A stretch of DNA of 64,000 nt, taken from the NCBI RefSeq assembly GCF_041915215.1, contig NZ_JAYSBV010000008.1. One strand, given 5' to 3'. The DNA comes from Zoogloea sp021286885. GTDB taxonomy: Bacteria; Pseudomonadota; Gammaproteobacteria; Burkholderiales; Rhodocyclaceae. Numbering within the stretch: the first letter of the stretch is position 1; every line of letters starts with the position of its first letter. Positions 27,400 to 36,396 of this stretch are shown piece after piece. The translations under genes were made by a program, and so were the position numbers. The notes below the pieces were generated by a model. It had not been told where the DNA came from. It was given only the letters and a program-made list of their open reading frames with translations, and did no database searches.

Positions 27400-27583
27400 A
27401 GAGCACCTCCAGTAACACGCCGGCCATCAGGGCCCGGGCGAGGGCTTCGCCCTCCAGTTCTAGTAACAGCTTGCCTGCAAAATGTAGGGCTTTCTTTTCG
27501 GCGGGGCTGATATTGGCCTTCTCGCTTTTCGGAAAACCATGTTTTTCCTGAATTTTCCCTAAACCTAAAGCCAAAACGATCAA
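27383..27583 (-). pseudogene. RelE/HigB-like toxin remnant (C-terminal part only)
   Basis: The frame encodes HGFPKSEKANISPAEKKALHF and then KLLLELEGEALARALMAGVL, which matches the C-terminal half of a RelE/HigB-type toxin (usual length about 110-120). The N-terminal half, including most of the catalytic core, is missing; upstream lies the carbonic anhydrase terminator, so the 5' end was deleted. Together with the amber-mutated antitoxin it is a dead toxin-antitoxin locus. Confidence 0.7.
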
Positions 27584-27608
27584 AGGCCCATTCCGGGCCT
27601 TTGGTCTT
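27577..27608 (-). terminator. Terminator of the carbonic anhydrase gene
   Basis: Arms AAAGGCCC (27582-27589) and GGGCCTTT (27595-27602) form an 8-bp perfect stem, with T-rich sequence on the minus-strand 3' side. It lies about 30 bases beyond the stop codon. Confidence 0.75.
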
Positions 27609-27630
27609 TGCTGTCGTGCTTGCGGGTGGC

Positions 27631-28359
27631 TTAGTACCAGGTCACCTTGCCATTGCTGGTGTCGTACAGGGCGCCCACGATGCGGATCTTGCCTTCGTCT
27701 TCCAGGGCCTTGAGGATGGGGCTCTGGGTGCGGATCTTTTGCAGGGTCTGCTTGATGTTGAGCTCGGTCACTTCATCCACAAAGGCGTGGTTGTGGGAGT
27801 TGTGCTCGCCCGGGGTGGTGGCGGCGGCCACGGCGGGTTTGTACTTTTCCAGCAGGGTGGTCAGGTTGCCCATCTTCACGTCGTCGCAGGCGCCCTTGAT
27901 GGCGCCGCAGCTGGTGTGGCCCAGCACCACGATCAGGCGCGAACCGGCCACCTTGGAGGCGTATTCCAGGCTGCCCAGGATGTCTTCATCCACGGTGTTC
28001 CCGGCGACCCGGGCGACAAACATATCGCCAACCCCTTGGTCGAACACCAGTTCGGGGGGCACACGGGAATCGATGCAGCCGAGTACCGTAGCAAACGGGA
28101 ATTGGCCCAGGGCGGTGGTTTGAACCTGGGCTTTGTGGTTACGCTTGAGGGGCTTGTTGGCCACGAAGCGGGCATTGCCGGCCTTGAGGATTTCAACGGC
28201 CTGATCCGGGGTGATGCTGGCCTGGACGGCCTTGGTCAGGGTGGCGCCGGCGGTGTAGGGCTTGGGCGTGACCGGGCCGCCGTGGTCATCACCAGCCAGG
28301 GCGGCGGTGCTGGCAAACAGGGTACCGAGGGTTAGGGCAAGCAGGCGGATGTGTTGCAT
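27631..28359 (-). CDS. Periplasmic beta-class carbonic anhydrase
   Basis: Zinc enzyme of 242 residues for CO2/bicarbonate interconversion. A signal peptide ends near residue 22 (STAALAGDD), so it is exported. The zinc and catalytic residues are Cys95, Asp97 and Arg99 (GCIDSR) and His148/Cys151 (GHTSCGA). Most beta-class enzymes are cytoplasmic, so the leader is a notable feature. The gene is monocistronic, with its own terminator. Confidence 0.93.
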   Translation of the reverse strand: MQHIRLLALTLGTLFASTAALAGDDHGGPVTPKPYTAGATLTKAVQASITPDQAVEILKAGNARFVANKPLKRNHKAQVQTTALGQFPFATVLGCIDSRVPPELVFDQGVGDMFVARVAGNTVDEDILGSLEYASKVAGSRLIVVLGHTSCGAIKGACDDVKMGNLTTLLEKYKPAVAAATTPGEHNSHNHAFVDEVTELNIKQTLQKIRTQSPILKALEDEGKIRIVGALYDTSNGKVTWY

Positions 28360-28613
28360 GGGATCTCCTCAGAGTAGATGAATGGCTCCTGCTGGGGCAG
28401 GGCTACGCTTTTTGTTGTCGTATCTAATGGCGGAAACTTGAGCGCTGGCCTGAAGTTCAGCGCCTGGGAAGTGTATGCTGGGAAAATTGTTCTAGATTGT
28501 TAAAAAGTTTTTCTTAAATCACGGGCGTTTGACTGGTCTCGGCCTTAAAACGCTTCGTGCTATCCTGCGACCCCCGTTTTTGCGGTTGTGCATGTGGGTA
28601 TGACCGAGACAGC

Positions 28614-30770
28614 ATGAGCGAAGAACTGAATTCCCCCCCGGAGGCCGCCCCGGCGGACTCCCCCAAGCCGGCCCGTCGCAAGGCCGCCGCCCGGGCGCCC
28701 CGCCGCAAGGCCGCCGCCCCTGAGGTCGCCGAGGCCCTGAGCCTGGATGCTGTGCCCGCTGAGTCCGCTGAGCCCGCCCAGCCTGCCGAGGCTGTGGACG
28801 CCCCGGCCAAGCCCGCCAAGGCGCCCAGAGCCCCCCGGGCCAAGGCCGCACCCAAGGTGGCCAAGCCGGCCCCTGAGGGTAAGCCGGCCCGCAGCCCGCG
28901 CAAGGCCAAGCCCAAGGCCGCCCCGACGGTGCCGGAAGAACTGGCCCCGGTGGCTGACCTGTTTGCGGTGCTGCCGGATCTGCCCCCCATGGTGGCCAGC
29001 CCGGTGCCGCCCCTGGATGCGCCGCTGTTTGATGCGGTCGGCCTGAGCCTGCCCGAGATGCCGGCGCCCGAAGCTCTAGCCGAGCCCGCCCCCGCCGAAG
29101 CTGTGCCGGTGCAGGCCGAGCCCCAGGAAGGGCGCTCGGTGGCCCTGCCCGAGGATCTGCCCCTGCCCGGCATCGAACCCTTGCCCCACCAGGCCGAGGT
29201 GCTGGCGGTGCTCGAAACCCCGCGCCAATCCACCCTGCCCAGCATGGCCGAAGCCGAGCAGGGCGCCCAGGTGCTGGAGGTGGCCGAGGTTGCTGCCGCT
29301 GAGGGTGAAGCCCATGCCGCCGAGGCAGGTGAAGCCGGTGAGGCCGCCCGCCGCAAGCGCAAGCGCCGCCGTGGCCGCCGCGAACGGGACGGCCAGCCCG
29401 CCGCCGAACTCCCTTACCTGACCCAGCCGACCCAGGCCAGCCTGGAAGAGCAGGAGGCCCCGGACGCGCCCGCCGCCGCCCAGGCCCTGCCCGAGGCTGA
29501 AGTGGCTGCGCCAATCGAAGCTGAAACCGCGCTTGAGGCCGAAGCCGAAGCCCCCGCCGCGCTGCGCCCCCTGTGCGTGCTCAGCCTGGGCCTGGAGGCC
29601 GAGCCCCGCCTGTCGGACGCAACCCTCGCCCGGCTGCGCAGTGCGCGCCTGATCCTGGGCAGCGCCGATGCCCTGGACCGCATCGCCCCCCTCGCCCCGG
29701 ACGTGCCCCAGCGCCTGTGCGCCAACGAATCGGTGCACCTCGATCTGCGGGAAACCGGCACCGAAGGCTGCGTGCTGGTGGTGGCCGGCGATGGCGCCGG
29801 CGATGGCCCGGCCACCGAGCTGCTGGCCGAGCTGGGCCCGGGCGCCTTTGAACTCATCCCCGGCGTGGGCCGGGTGCAGGCCGCCTGCGCCGCCCTGGGC
29901 CTGTCGGCTGAGATCGTGAACGTGGTGGATCTGCGCCGCGCCCCCGTGGCGGCCCTGCGGGGCCGGCTGCGCGCCCATGCCCTGCTGGCGGTGCCGGTGG
30001 CCGACGCCCTGCTGCCGGTGGCCATTGCGCGCCAGCTGGTGGATGGCGGCTTCCCCGAAGCCCGCGTGTGGGTGTGCGAATTTGCCGGCGGCCCGCTGCG
30101 CATCCAGGCCTGGCTCGCCCCCGAGCTGGCCGAGCTGCGCGATGCGCTCGACCCCCGCGCCGTGCTCATCATCGCCACCGGCCCCAACCGGGGCCACTAC
30201 CCCGAACTGCCCGGCCTGGGCGAGGGGGCGCTGGGCGGCGATGTGCGTGATCCGCTGCCCCTCGCGGTGCGTACCCTGAGCCTTGCCTGGCTGCAGCCGG
30301 CGGCCTGGGAAACCGGCTGGGTGATCTCCGAGGGTGAGCCCAGTCTGGCCCTGGAGTGGGCCCGGGCCGTGCCCACCGCCCGGGTGCGCGCCGTGGGCAG
30401 CGATCCCACCGTGCTCGGGGTGCTGGCCGCCCGCGCAGGGGTGGGAGACAACCTCTCCGCCGTCGCCGCTGCCCAGCCCCTGCGCTGCCGGGAATGGAGC
30501 CGCCCCGAAGCCGCCTTCATCCGGGGCGCCGCCGGTCTGCCCGAATGGCTGGACGCCGTGTGGGCGCGCCTCGCCCCCGGTGGCCGCTTGGTGGTGAGCG
30601 CCGAAGATGACCAGGCCCGCGCCGACCTGCTCGCCTTCGCCAGCCGCCATCCTGCCGAGGCCTGGGAAGAGCTGAGCCTGTCCCGTGGCGTGAGTGTTGC
30701 GGGCCGGCTGCGCTTTGAGCCCGCCGCCCCCGTGCGCCTCGCCCTGTGGCGCAAGCCCCTGGAGGCCTGA
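28614..30770 (+). CDS. CobL-like (CbiE-CbiT) protein with long disordered N-terminus and degenerate motifs
   Basis: Protein of 718 residues. Residues 1-315 are low-complexity Ala/Pro/Glu with basic patches (KPARRKAAARAPRRKAA; RRKRKRRRGRR near 245). Residues 316-718 align in order with CobL: a CbiE-like methylase half and a CbiT-like half, about 400 residues as in CobL. The cofactor motifs are eroded: the CbiT glycine loop (usually DIGAGSGS) reads ISEGEPSLALEWA, and the CbiE GDP motif reads GDGAGDGPA. It precedes cobA and cobB. It may be a C5,15-methyltransferase variant or a non-catalytic paralogue. No cobalamin riboswitch was found upstream. The ATG at 28614 is the chosen start. Confidence 0.7.
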   Translation: MSEELNSPPEAAPADSPKPARRKAAARAPRRKAAAPEVAEALSLDAVPAESAEPAQPAEAVDAPAKPAKAPRAPRAKAAPKVAKPAPEGKPARSPRKAKPKAAPTVPEELAPVADLFAVLPDLPPMVASPVPPLDAPLFDAVGLSLPEMPAPEALAEPAPAEAVPVQAEPQEGRSVALPEDLPLPGIEPLPHQAEVLAVLETPRQSTLPSMAEAEQGAQVLEVAEVAAAEGEAHAAEAGEAGEAARRKRKRRRGRRERDGQPAAELPYLTQPTQASLEEQEAPDAPAAAQALPEAEVAAPIEAETALEAEAEAPAALRPLCVLSLGLEAEPRLSDATLARLRSARLILGSADALDRIAPLAPDVPQRLCANESVHLDLRETGTEGCVLVVAGDGAGDGPATELLAELGPGAFELIPGVGRVQAACAALGLSAEIVNVVDLRRAPVAALRGRLRAHALLAVPVADALLPVAIARQLVDGGFPEARVWVCEFAGGPLRIQAWLAPELAELRDALDPRAVLIIATGPNRGHYPELPGLGEGALGGDVRDPLPLAVRTLSLAWLQPAAWETGWVISEGEPSLALEWARAVPTARVRAVGSDPTVLGVLAARAGVGDNLSAVAAAQPLRCREWSRPEAAFIRGAAGLPEWLDAVWARLAPGGRLVVSAEDDQARADLLAFASRHPAEAWEELSLSRGVSVAGRLRFEPAAPVRLALWRKPLEA

Positions 30771-30811
30771 GCGGCCTTGCTGATGAACCTGGATGTGGAT
30801 GTGTGATACCG

Positions 30812-31618
30812 ATGCCGATGTCTGATGCCCTTGCCTGCTTCACCTCCCAAAAACCCGCCCAGGCCCGCCCGGGCTGGGTGTATCTGGTGGGGGCCGGCCC
30901 CGGTGATCCGGAGCTTCTGACCCTGCGTGCCGCCCGTCTGCTGCTGGAAGCCGACGCGCTGGTCTACGACAACCTGGTGAGCCGCGAGATTCTGGACGGG
31001 GTGCCCGCCCACATCGAACGCTTCTACGTGGGCAAGAAGGCCTCCAACCACAGCCTGCCCCAGGAAGGCATCAACGCCCTGCTGGTGCGCCTGGCTCAGG
31101 CCGGGCGCAAGGTGGTGCGCCTCAAGGGCGGCGACCCCTTCATCTTTGGCCGGGGTGGCGAAGAGGTGGAAGAACTGGTCGAGGCCGGCATCCCCTTTGA
31201 GGTGATCCCCGGCATCACCGCTGCCGCCGGCATTGGCGCCTATTCGGGCATCCCGCTGACCCACCGGGACCACGCCCAGAGCTGCATCTTCGTGACCGGC
31301 CACCTCAAGGACGGCTCGGTCAATCTGGACTGGGACATGCTCGCCCGCCCGCGCCAGACCCTGGTGTTTTACATGGGCATCACCCAGCTGCGCGAAATCT
31401 GCGCCAAGCTGGTGAGCAACGGCCTGCCGGATTCCACCCCCGCCGCCGTGGTACGCAAGGGCACCACCCTGAGCCAGAAGGTGCTGGTGTCGGATCTGGC
31501 CCGGCTGGCCGATGACGTGGCCGCTGCCGGCATCACCCCGCCCGCCCTCACCATTGTGGGCAGCGTGGTGGGCCTGCAGGAACGCCTCGCCTGGTTCCAC
31601 CCGGAGGATGGCCAATGA
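30812..31618 (+). CDS. cobA: Uroporphyrinogen-III C-methyltransferase (SUMT)
   Basis: SAM-dependent enzyme of about 268 residues that methylates uroporphyrinogen III at C2 and C7 to precorrin-2, feeding cobalamin and sirohaem. Family motifs are intact: VGAGPGDPELLTLRA, VRLKGGDPFIFGRGGEE and PGITAAAGIGAYSGIPLTHR. It has no CysG oxidase/chelatase domain. It overlaps cobB by four bases (ATGA). The start could be ATG 30812 or 30818; neither has a clear ribosome-binding site. Confidence 0.93.
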   Translation: MPMSDALACFTSQKPAQARPGWVYLVGAGPGDPELLTLRAARLLLEADALVYDNLVSREILDGVPAHIERFYVGKKASNHSLPQEGINALLVRLAQAGRKVVRLKGGDPFIFGRGGEEVEELVEAGIPFEVIPGITAAAGIGAYSGIPLTHRDHAQSCIFVTGHLKDGSVNLDWDMLARPRQTLVFYMGITQLREICAKLVSNGLPDSTPAAVVRKGTTLSQKVLVSDLARLADDVAAAGITPPALTIVGSVVGLQERLAWFHPEDGQ

Positions 31619-32904
31619 GCGGCGCCCTGTGCCCCGCCCTGTTCGTGGCCGCCCCGGCCTCGGGCCAGGGCAAGACCACCGTCACCGCCGCCCTGGCGCG
31701 TCACCATGTGCGCCAGGGGCGCCGGGTGCGGGTGTTCAAGTGTGGCCCGGATTTTCTGGATCCGCAGATCCACACCGTCGCCAGCGGCGCCCCGGTGCAC
31801 AACCTCGACCTGGGCATGTGCGGCTCCGCCGATGCCGCCTGGCGCCTCTACAAGGCCGCCCAGGAGTCCGACCTGATCCTCGTTGAAGGGGTGATGGGCC
31901 TGTTTGACGGCAGCCCTTCCGGCGCCGACATCGCCCGTTACTTTGGCATCCCGGTGATGGCCGTGGTGGACGCCAAGGCCATGGCCCAGACCTTCGGTGC
32001 CCTGGTGCACGGCCTCGCCACCTGGCAGCCGGATCTGCCCTTCTCGGGGGTGCTGGCCAACCATGTGGGCAGCGCCCACCACGCCGAACTCCTCAAGAAC
32101 AGCCTCAACCCGGCCATTGCCTGGTACGGCGCGCTGCCCCGGGATGCCGACGCCGCCCTGCCCGAGCGCCACCTGGGCCTGCTCCAGGCCGCCGAAATCG
32201 AAGATCTGGACGCCCGCCTCGACCGCCTCGCCGACCACCTGGCCCGCACCGGCGCTGCCGACCGGCCCCAGGCCGTCCACTTCCCCGAAGTGCCCCCGCC
32301 CCATGTGGAAGCCCGCCTCGCCGGGTGGCGCATCGCCATCGCCCGGGACGCCTCCTTCGGCTTCATCTACCCGGCCAACCTCGAAACCCTGGAAGCCCTG
32401 GGCGCCGAGCTGGTGTTCTTCTCGCCCCTCGCCGGCGAGCCGCTGCCTCCTTGCGACGCCCTGTGGCTGCCGGGCGGCTACCCGGAACTCCACGCCTCGG
32501 TGCTCGCCGCCCACACCGAATGGCAGGCCAGCCTGCGCGCCCACGTGGCCGCCGGCAAGCCCGTGCTGGCCGAATGCGGCGGGATGATGAGCCTGTTTGA
32601 AAGCATCACCGACCGGGACGGCAGCACCCACCCCGGCGCCGGCCTGCTCCCCGGCCACACCCGCATGCAGGCCCGCCTCGCCGCCCTCGGCACCCAGGTG
32701 GCCGAGCTGCCCGAAGGCCGCATCTCCGGCCACACCTTCCACTATTCGCGCAGCGAATCCCCCCTCACGCCCCTCACCCGGGCCCAGACCAAGGGCGGCA
32801 GCGCAGGCGAAGCCATTTACCGACACGGGCCCATCACGGCCTCATACGTGCATTTCTATTTCCCCTCCAACCCGGTGGCCACGGCGGCCCTGTTCGGAGG
32901 CTGA
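31615..32904 (+). CDS. cobB: Cobyrinic acid a,c-diamide synthase
   Basis: ATP-dependent glutamine amidotransferase of 429 residues acting on the a and c carboxylates of the corrin ring. The P-loop-like APASGQGKTTVTAAL lies near residue 12. The C-terminal class-I glutaminase has the nucleophile Cys in LAECGGMMSLFESI near residue 320 and the late SGHTFHYSRSE segment. It is translationally coupled to cobA. The remaining corrinoid genes must lie elsewhere. Confidence 0.93.
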   Translation: MSGALCPALFVAAPASGQGKTTVTAALARHHVRQGRRVRVFKCGPDFLDPQIHTVASGAPVHNLDLGMCGSADAAWRLYKAAQESDLILVEGVMGLFDGSPSGADIARYFGIPVMAVVDAKAMAQTFGALVHGLATWQPDLPFSGVLANHVGSAHHAELLKNSLNPAIAWYGALPRDADAALPERHLGLLQAAEIEDLDARLDRLADHLARTGAADRPQAVHFPEVPPPHVEARLAGWRIAIARDASFGFIYPANLETLEALGAELVFFSPLAGEPLPPCDALWLPGGYPELHASVLAAHTEWQASLRAHVAAGKPVLAECGGMMSLFESITDRDGSTHPGAGLLPGHTRMQARLAALGTQVAELPEGRISGHTFHYSRSESPLTPLTRAQTKGGSAGEAIYRHGPITASYVHFYFPSNPVATAALFGG

Positions 32905-32924
32905 ACCCGGAGGATTTCCCCCCC

Positions 32925-33266
32925 ATGAGCGCCAGCGGCTTCGCCACCACTCCCAAGCCCCCGTATTACGCGGTGATTTTTACCTCACTGCGCACCACCG
33001 CCGAGCCGGAAGCCTACGCCCGCATGGCCGAGCGCATGGTCGAACTGGCCCAGCAGCAGCCCGGCTTCCTCGGCGTCGAAAGCGCCCGGGGCAGCGACGG
33101 GCTGGGGATTACCGTTTCCTACTGGGAAACCGAAGCCGCCATCGCGGCCTGGAAAGCCCACTGGGAGCACCGGGAGGCTCAGGCGCTGGGGCATGAGCGG
33201 TGGTATGGGCATTTTGAAATGCGGGTGGCTAGGGTGGAGAGGGGATATGGGATGGGGGGGCGTTGA
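32925..33266 (+). CDS. Antibiotic biosynthesis monooxygenase (ABM) domain protein
   Basis: Small ferredoxin-like-fold protein of 113 residues: YYAVIFTSLRT, MVELAQQQPGFLGVESARG and ISVSYWETEAAI-like segments match the ABM domain. Such proteins act as small oxygenases or stress proteins without known substrates. It lies 20 bases after cobB and is probably cotranscribed, but a role in corrinoid synthesis is not implied by the sequence. It is the last GC-rich gene before an AT-rich island. Confidence 0.82.
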   Translation: MSASGFATTPKPPYYAVIFTSLRTTAEPEAYARMAERMVELAQQQPGFLGVESARGSDGLGITVSYWETEAAIAAWKAHWEHREAQALGHERWYGHFEMRVARVERGYGMGGR

Positions 33267-33541
33267 CGGTTTGATTTGCTGGCTTTGAGCGGATGGGCAC
33301 AAAGGTTGTGCCCATTAATACTTAGATTCGGTGTTAATCGAAACGATCTTTCCCTTCTTAGCATTCAAAGCCGCTTTTTGCTAAAAAATAAAGATTGATT
33401 TTTGTTGTTGTACTCATGTAATTTATGACTATGGTTTTTGGTGTGGAGTTTTCATATTGTTTAGGGGTAATTGGAAGCTCGAAACTTTTCGATTTTACGC
33501 TAAAGTTGGCCGAAAATAGTTCGAAAAATTATTGTTTATAT

Positions 33542-35227
33542 TTAACCATTATGTGGATTTTTAGCGGTTGTTTTTTTTGAAGTTTTCTTTGGCTTTGGTT
33601 CTGTTGATTTAATGCCATTTAGTACTTCAATAATTGAACTGCACTTTTTTGTGTTCTTAAAAAGCACGGCAAGATAACATTCGGATCCAAAAAGCTTGTC
33701 AATCGTATCATTTAGGCGTTCAAATTCTTGGGTAAGAGTTTTTTGATCAATTTTACTATCAGGCACCCTTAGTAGTATGTGCTCAATAAACCTATTTCCA
33801 TGAACGGCCAACTGTGACTGCCTGCCAGTAAGTGAGTTTGCGAATTTTGAGAGTTCATCAGTTGCGATCCGCCACCTTTTGACTTTTTCCCATGCTTCGT
33901 CGGCATTTATGGGCGATCCGAAGATTTTTGGGTAATATTCATTTAAATCGGTTAAGAACCCAGCATTTCTTTTGGCGATCACTACGCTATTGATATCGCC
34001 GGCTGTGACAGCTAAGCACATAGCTAATTCTTGAACATCAAGTCCACAGGATGTGTCAAGTACTTTTTCGCCACGCCTGAAACAATACTGAACACCGATC
34101 TTTTTAAATGCTTCGGCCAAGCCATCCTGAGTGGGTTCTAGCGCAAGAAAGTCTTTTGCTTCTACTCTGTTCTGAGTGTTCGTTGCAGTGGTTATTCTGG
34201 TTGCAATGTCGATTGGGGCTTTTTCTAGTGAAATTATCTTTATTTGTGTATATGCCTTTTTGACTTTTGCCGGGTCTCGTTTGTACGCTTTTGCAATTGA
34301 ACTGGTGGTTTGGGCTCCGTTGACAATTTTTATATTTTTTACGGCCCAGTAAGAGCTATCTCTTTGGTCTCCTAGCCCAATAGGTTTGCGTGAGACCTCA
34401 TCCGCTATCGCAGTAATTCCATTGTTGAGGTACCAGAAATCTGCTGGAGTATTTATGATAGCGCTTTCAATCTGGGAGTTGATTATGCTATCCGAAAGAC
34501 TGCTTCTGATATTTTCTGTAAAGAGTAAGTCTTCATGTGCCTTGTACCACTCGGCTACATCAGCGCAAGAGACCTTGCCATATAGCGCATAATATGGCTC
34601 TGTTTGCTCACCCCACTGAAGCAGGTTGACGTCTACATCGGTCTTGGCGCCATTTTTTTGGGACTTCATCGCACGGACAAGAGGGCTTAGGCCATATTGT
34701 TTGAATGAGACCACTTCTTGGAATTCTGTGTTGTTTTCCTTGGTGAACTCGTCGATTATTGCTTTGCAGTCTGTACTTATAGGATTGTCGCTGTTGTATG
34801 TGGCGACCAAGACAATTTCAGGATCCTTTCTTATTCCGGAGGAAATCTCTGCAGAAATATTTAGTAGTCTGGGATTGAATTTTTTCCAGTCTTCATTTAG
34901 TAGGTCGTAAACGCCAGCGATAAATTTTCGAAGATCGCCTGTCTCGATGGTTCCTGTGCCCTTGGTAGACCATTTTGCTTGAATAATATACAGCTTATTC
35001 TGAGCGCTATCATAGTATACGCCGTCGATTCCATTGTCACCGCTTCCGTCTGTAATGTATTTTGCAATACTTGCGTACGGAAGACTACTTAGTCCGGCGA
35101 TGCATATGGCAACTATTCCTCGCGAGAGAATTTTGCTTTTATCGGTTGCTAAATCCGAGAGGTCAAGGGTGTCCTTGATTTCAGATTCAATATGGGTTTT
35201 CAGTCTGTTTGTTTGTATCGTGCTCAT
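33542..35227 (-). CDS. AIPR-family protein (abortive infection phage resistance type)
   Basis: Protein of 561 residues. The N-terminus has a restriction-endonuclease-like signature: GDNGIDGVYY (about 63-72) and YIIQAKWS (about 80-87), the D...QxK pattern of Mrr-type PD-(D/E)XK folds. The middle has the AIPR hallmarks WYLNNGITAIAD, IVNGAQTTSSI and TTATNTQN. The tail is lysine-rich (PKKTSKKTTAK). Family members are linked to abortive phage infection. The gene is strikingly AT-rich against a GC-rich background, so recent transfer is likely. No methyltransferase or restriction subunit accompanies it. Confidence 0.85.
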   Translation of the reverse strand: MSTIQTNRLKTHIESEIKDTLDLSDLATDKSKILSRGIVAICIAGLSSLPYASIAKYITDGSGDNGIDGVYYDSAQNKLYIIQAKWSTKGTGTIETGDLRKFIAGVYDLLNEDWKKFNPRLLNISAEISSGIRKDPEIVLVATYNSDNPISTDCKAIIDEFTKENNTEFQEVVSFKQYGLSPLVRAMKSQKNGAKTDVDVNLLQWGEQTEPYYALYGKVSCADVAEWYKAHEDLLFTENIRSSLSDSIINSQIESAIINTPADFWYLNNGITAIADEVSRKPIGLGDQRDSSYWAVKNIKIVNGAQTTSSIAKAYKRDPAKVKKAYTQIKIISLEKAPIDIATRITTATNTQNRVEAKDFLALEPTQDGLAEAFKKIGVQYCFRRGEKVLDTSCGLDVQELAMCLAVTAGDINSVVIAKRNAGFLTDLNEYYPKIFGSPINADEAWEKVKRWRIATDELSKFANSLTGRQSQLAVHGNRFIEHILLRVPDSKIDQKTLTQEFERLNDTIDKLFGSECYLAVLFKNTKKCSSIIEVLNGIKSTEPKPKKTSKKTTAKNPHNG

Positions 35228-35584
35228 GTTTTTTAACTAACAATCGGTTTCTATCGATTTAACAATATACTGCAAGTATTAGGTTAAGGTTTTTCGTTTA
35301 TATTATTCCGAATATATTTGACTTTTTGTAATGCCATATGGCATTGCTTGTAATTGTATTGCATAGACAAACGCTCCGCTTTTTCCACGTCGGTCTGAAT
35401 CGTTTTTCCCATCGACTCATTTCACTCGCAATATTCAGACAGAAATTGTTGCGATACATGGGTTGATCGGAGCAAGCCTTCGCTTGCCATTTTGTACTCA
35501 TCACCTCGGGACAGCATCGTTCAAATGATGCGTGTAGGTTTTGCAGCGAGTGTAACTGCTGCGAAAGCTGTGCAAATCATAATC
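35228..35584. other. AT-rich upstream region of the AIPR gene with perfect palindrome
   Basis: The region holds the 16-bp perfect palindrome AATGCCATATGGCATT (35330-35345), about 100 bases before the AIPR start, and a hairpin GCAAG/CTTGC near 35472-35487. The composition matches the AIPR gene and not the GC-rich chromosome. Confidence 0.5.
35298..35504 (-). CDS. Doubtful small open frame upstream of AIPR
   Basis: An open frame of 68 residues rich in Lys, Arg, Trp and Cys (MSRWEKRFRPTWKKRSV). No family is recognised, it spans the palindrome at 35330-35345, and it has only a weak ribosome-binding sequence. It may be a remnant of mobile DNA or simply chance. Confidence 0.2.
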   Translation of the reverse strand: MMSTKWQAKACSDQPMYRNNFCLNIASEMSRWEKRFRPTWKKRSVCLCNTITSNAIWHYKKSNIFGII

Positions 35585-35628
35585 CTATTGCATTTTTAAC
35601 GCCACTTTCCCTTCCCCCACCCCCCGTT

Positions 35629-36176
35629 GGCCGGGACTCGCCCCGGCGGGCGACTTACTTTCTTGCGTCGCCAAGAAACTAAGCAAAGAAGGCGACCCGC
35701 GCTCCCCCGGTCGGCCTTTGGCCGACTGCCCTGCGCTGCTCGCCCCGGGCGGCCGGCGCAGAACTCGCCCTGCGGGCTCAGACAGCTGCGCCGGACTTCC
35801 CCGCCCGGGGCTGCGCTGCTCGGCGGGGCAGATCGGGAGAAAGGCAAAACCGCCAGGGCTGGGCGTGTGATCTGCTTCGGAAACGTGTAGAAGTGTCTGC
35901 TTGTTGGGTTTTCTAAAGCGGCCACCTTGGCCGCTAGATGCTTGACGCGGGTAATTGAAACAGCCCCCTCTGTCGTGCCGAGTGGAGGCTGTGACGGGCG
36001 GATAAGGGCTTCGCATGTTTGAGGGGCGTAGCCCCGAGTTTGCGAAGACCCCGCCCGGCGCGGCCGGAAGGAGGGGAGCCCCGTAGGGGCCACGGCGGCG
36101 GGGGTCGCCTTCTTTGCCTTCTTTCTTGGCGAAGCAAGAAAGAAGGTCGCCCGCCGGGGCGAGACCCGGCCAATGG
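35629..36176. repeat. Large inverted repeat unit (arms about 75 bp)
   Basis: The left arm (35629-35706; GGCGGGCGAC, TTCGCCAAGAAA-like and GAAGGCGACCC segments) recurs in reverse complement as the right arm (36105-36176). Both arms end outward in GGCCGGG(A/T)CTCGCCCCGG. A partial third end lies at 37102-37122. The interior carries repeat B1 and a CTGCGGGCTCAGACAGCTGC element that recurs at about 36257 and, nearly identical, at about 44447. No transposase is encoded. Confidence 0.65.
35885..36055. repeat. Repeat B, copy 1 (171 bp)
   Basis: Direct copy of 36931-37101 with only a few mismatches. It contains nested hairpins: AGCGGCCACCTTGGCCGCT and GGGGCGTAGCCCC, plus CAGCCCCCTC paired with GAGGCTG. 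The hairpins make it a candidate structured RNA or a palindromic mobile repeat; no protein is encoded. Confidence 0.7.
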
Positions 36177-36396
36177 GAGGCTAAATAGCGGAAAGCGGTG
36201 GGTGAGGCGAGGGGAAAAGCAAAGTCCCTAAACCCGTGCAGCTGGCGCAGAATTCGCCCTGCGGGCTCAGACAGCTGCGCCGGAAGGCCCCGCCCGGGGC
36301 TGTACGGCTCGGCGGGGCAGATCGGTAGAAAGGCAAAACCCTCAAGGCTGAATGCGTGATTTGTTTGCGGGCTGGGTTCAGGGCTGAAAGTGCGGG

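Noticed and set aside
28360..28613. Possible cobalamin riboswitch before the cob unit
   Set aside because: No B12-box-like sequence or GCCACTG core is visible.
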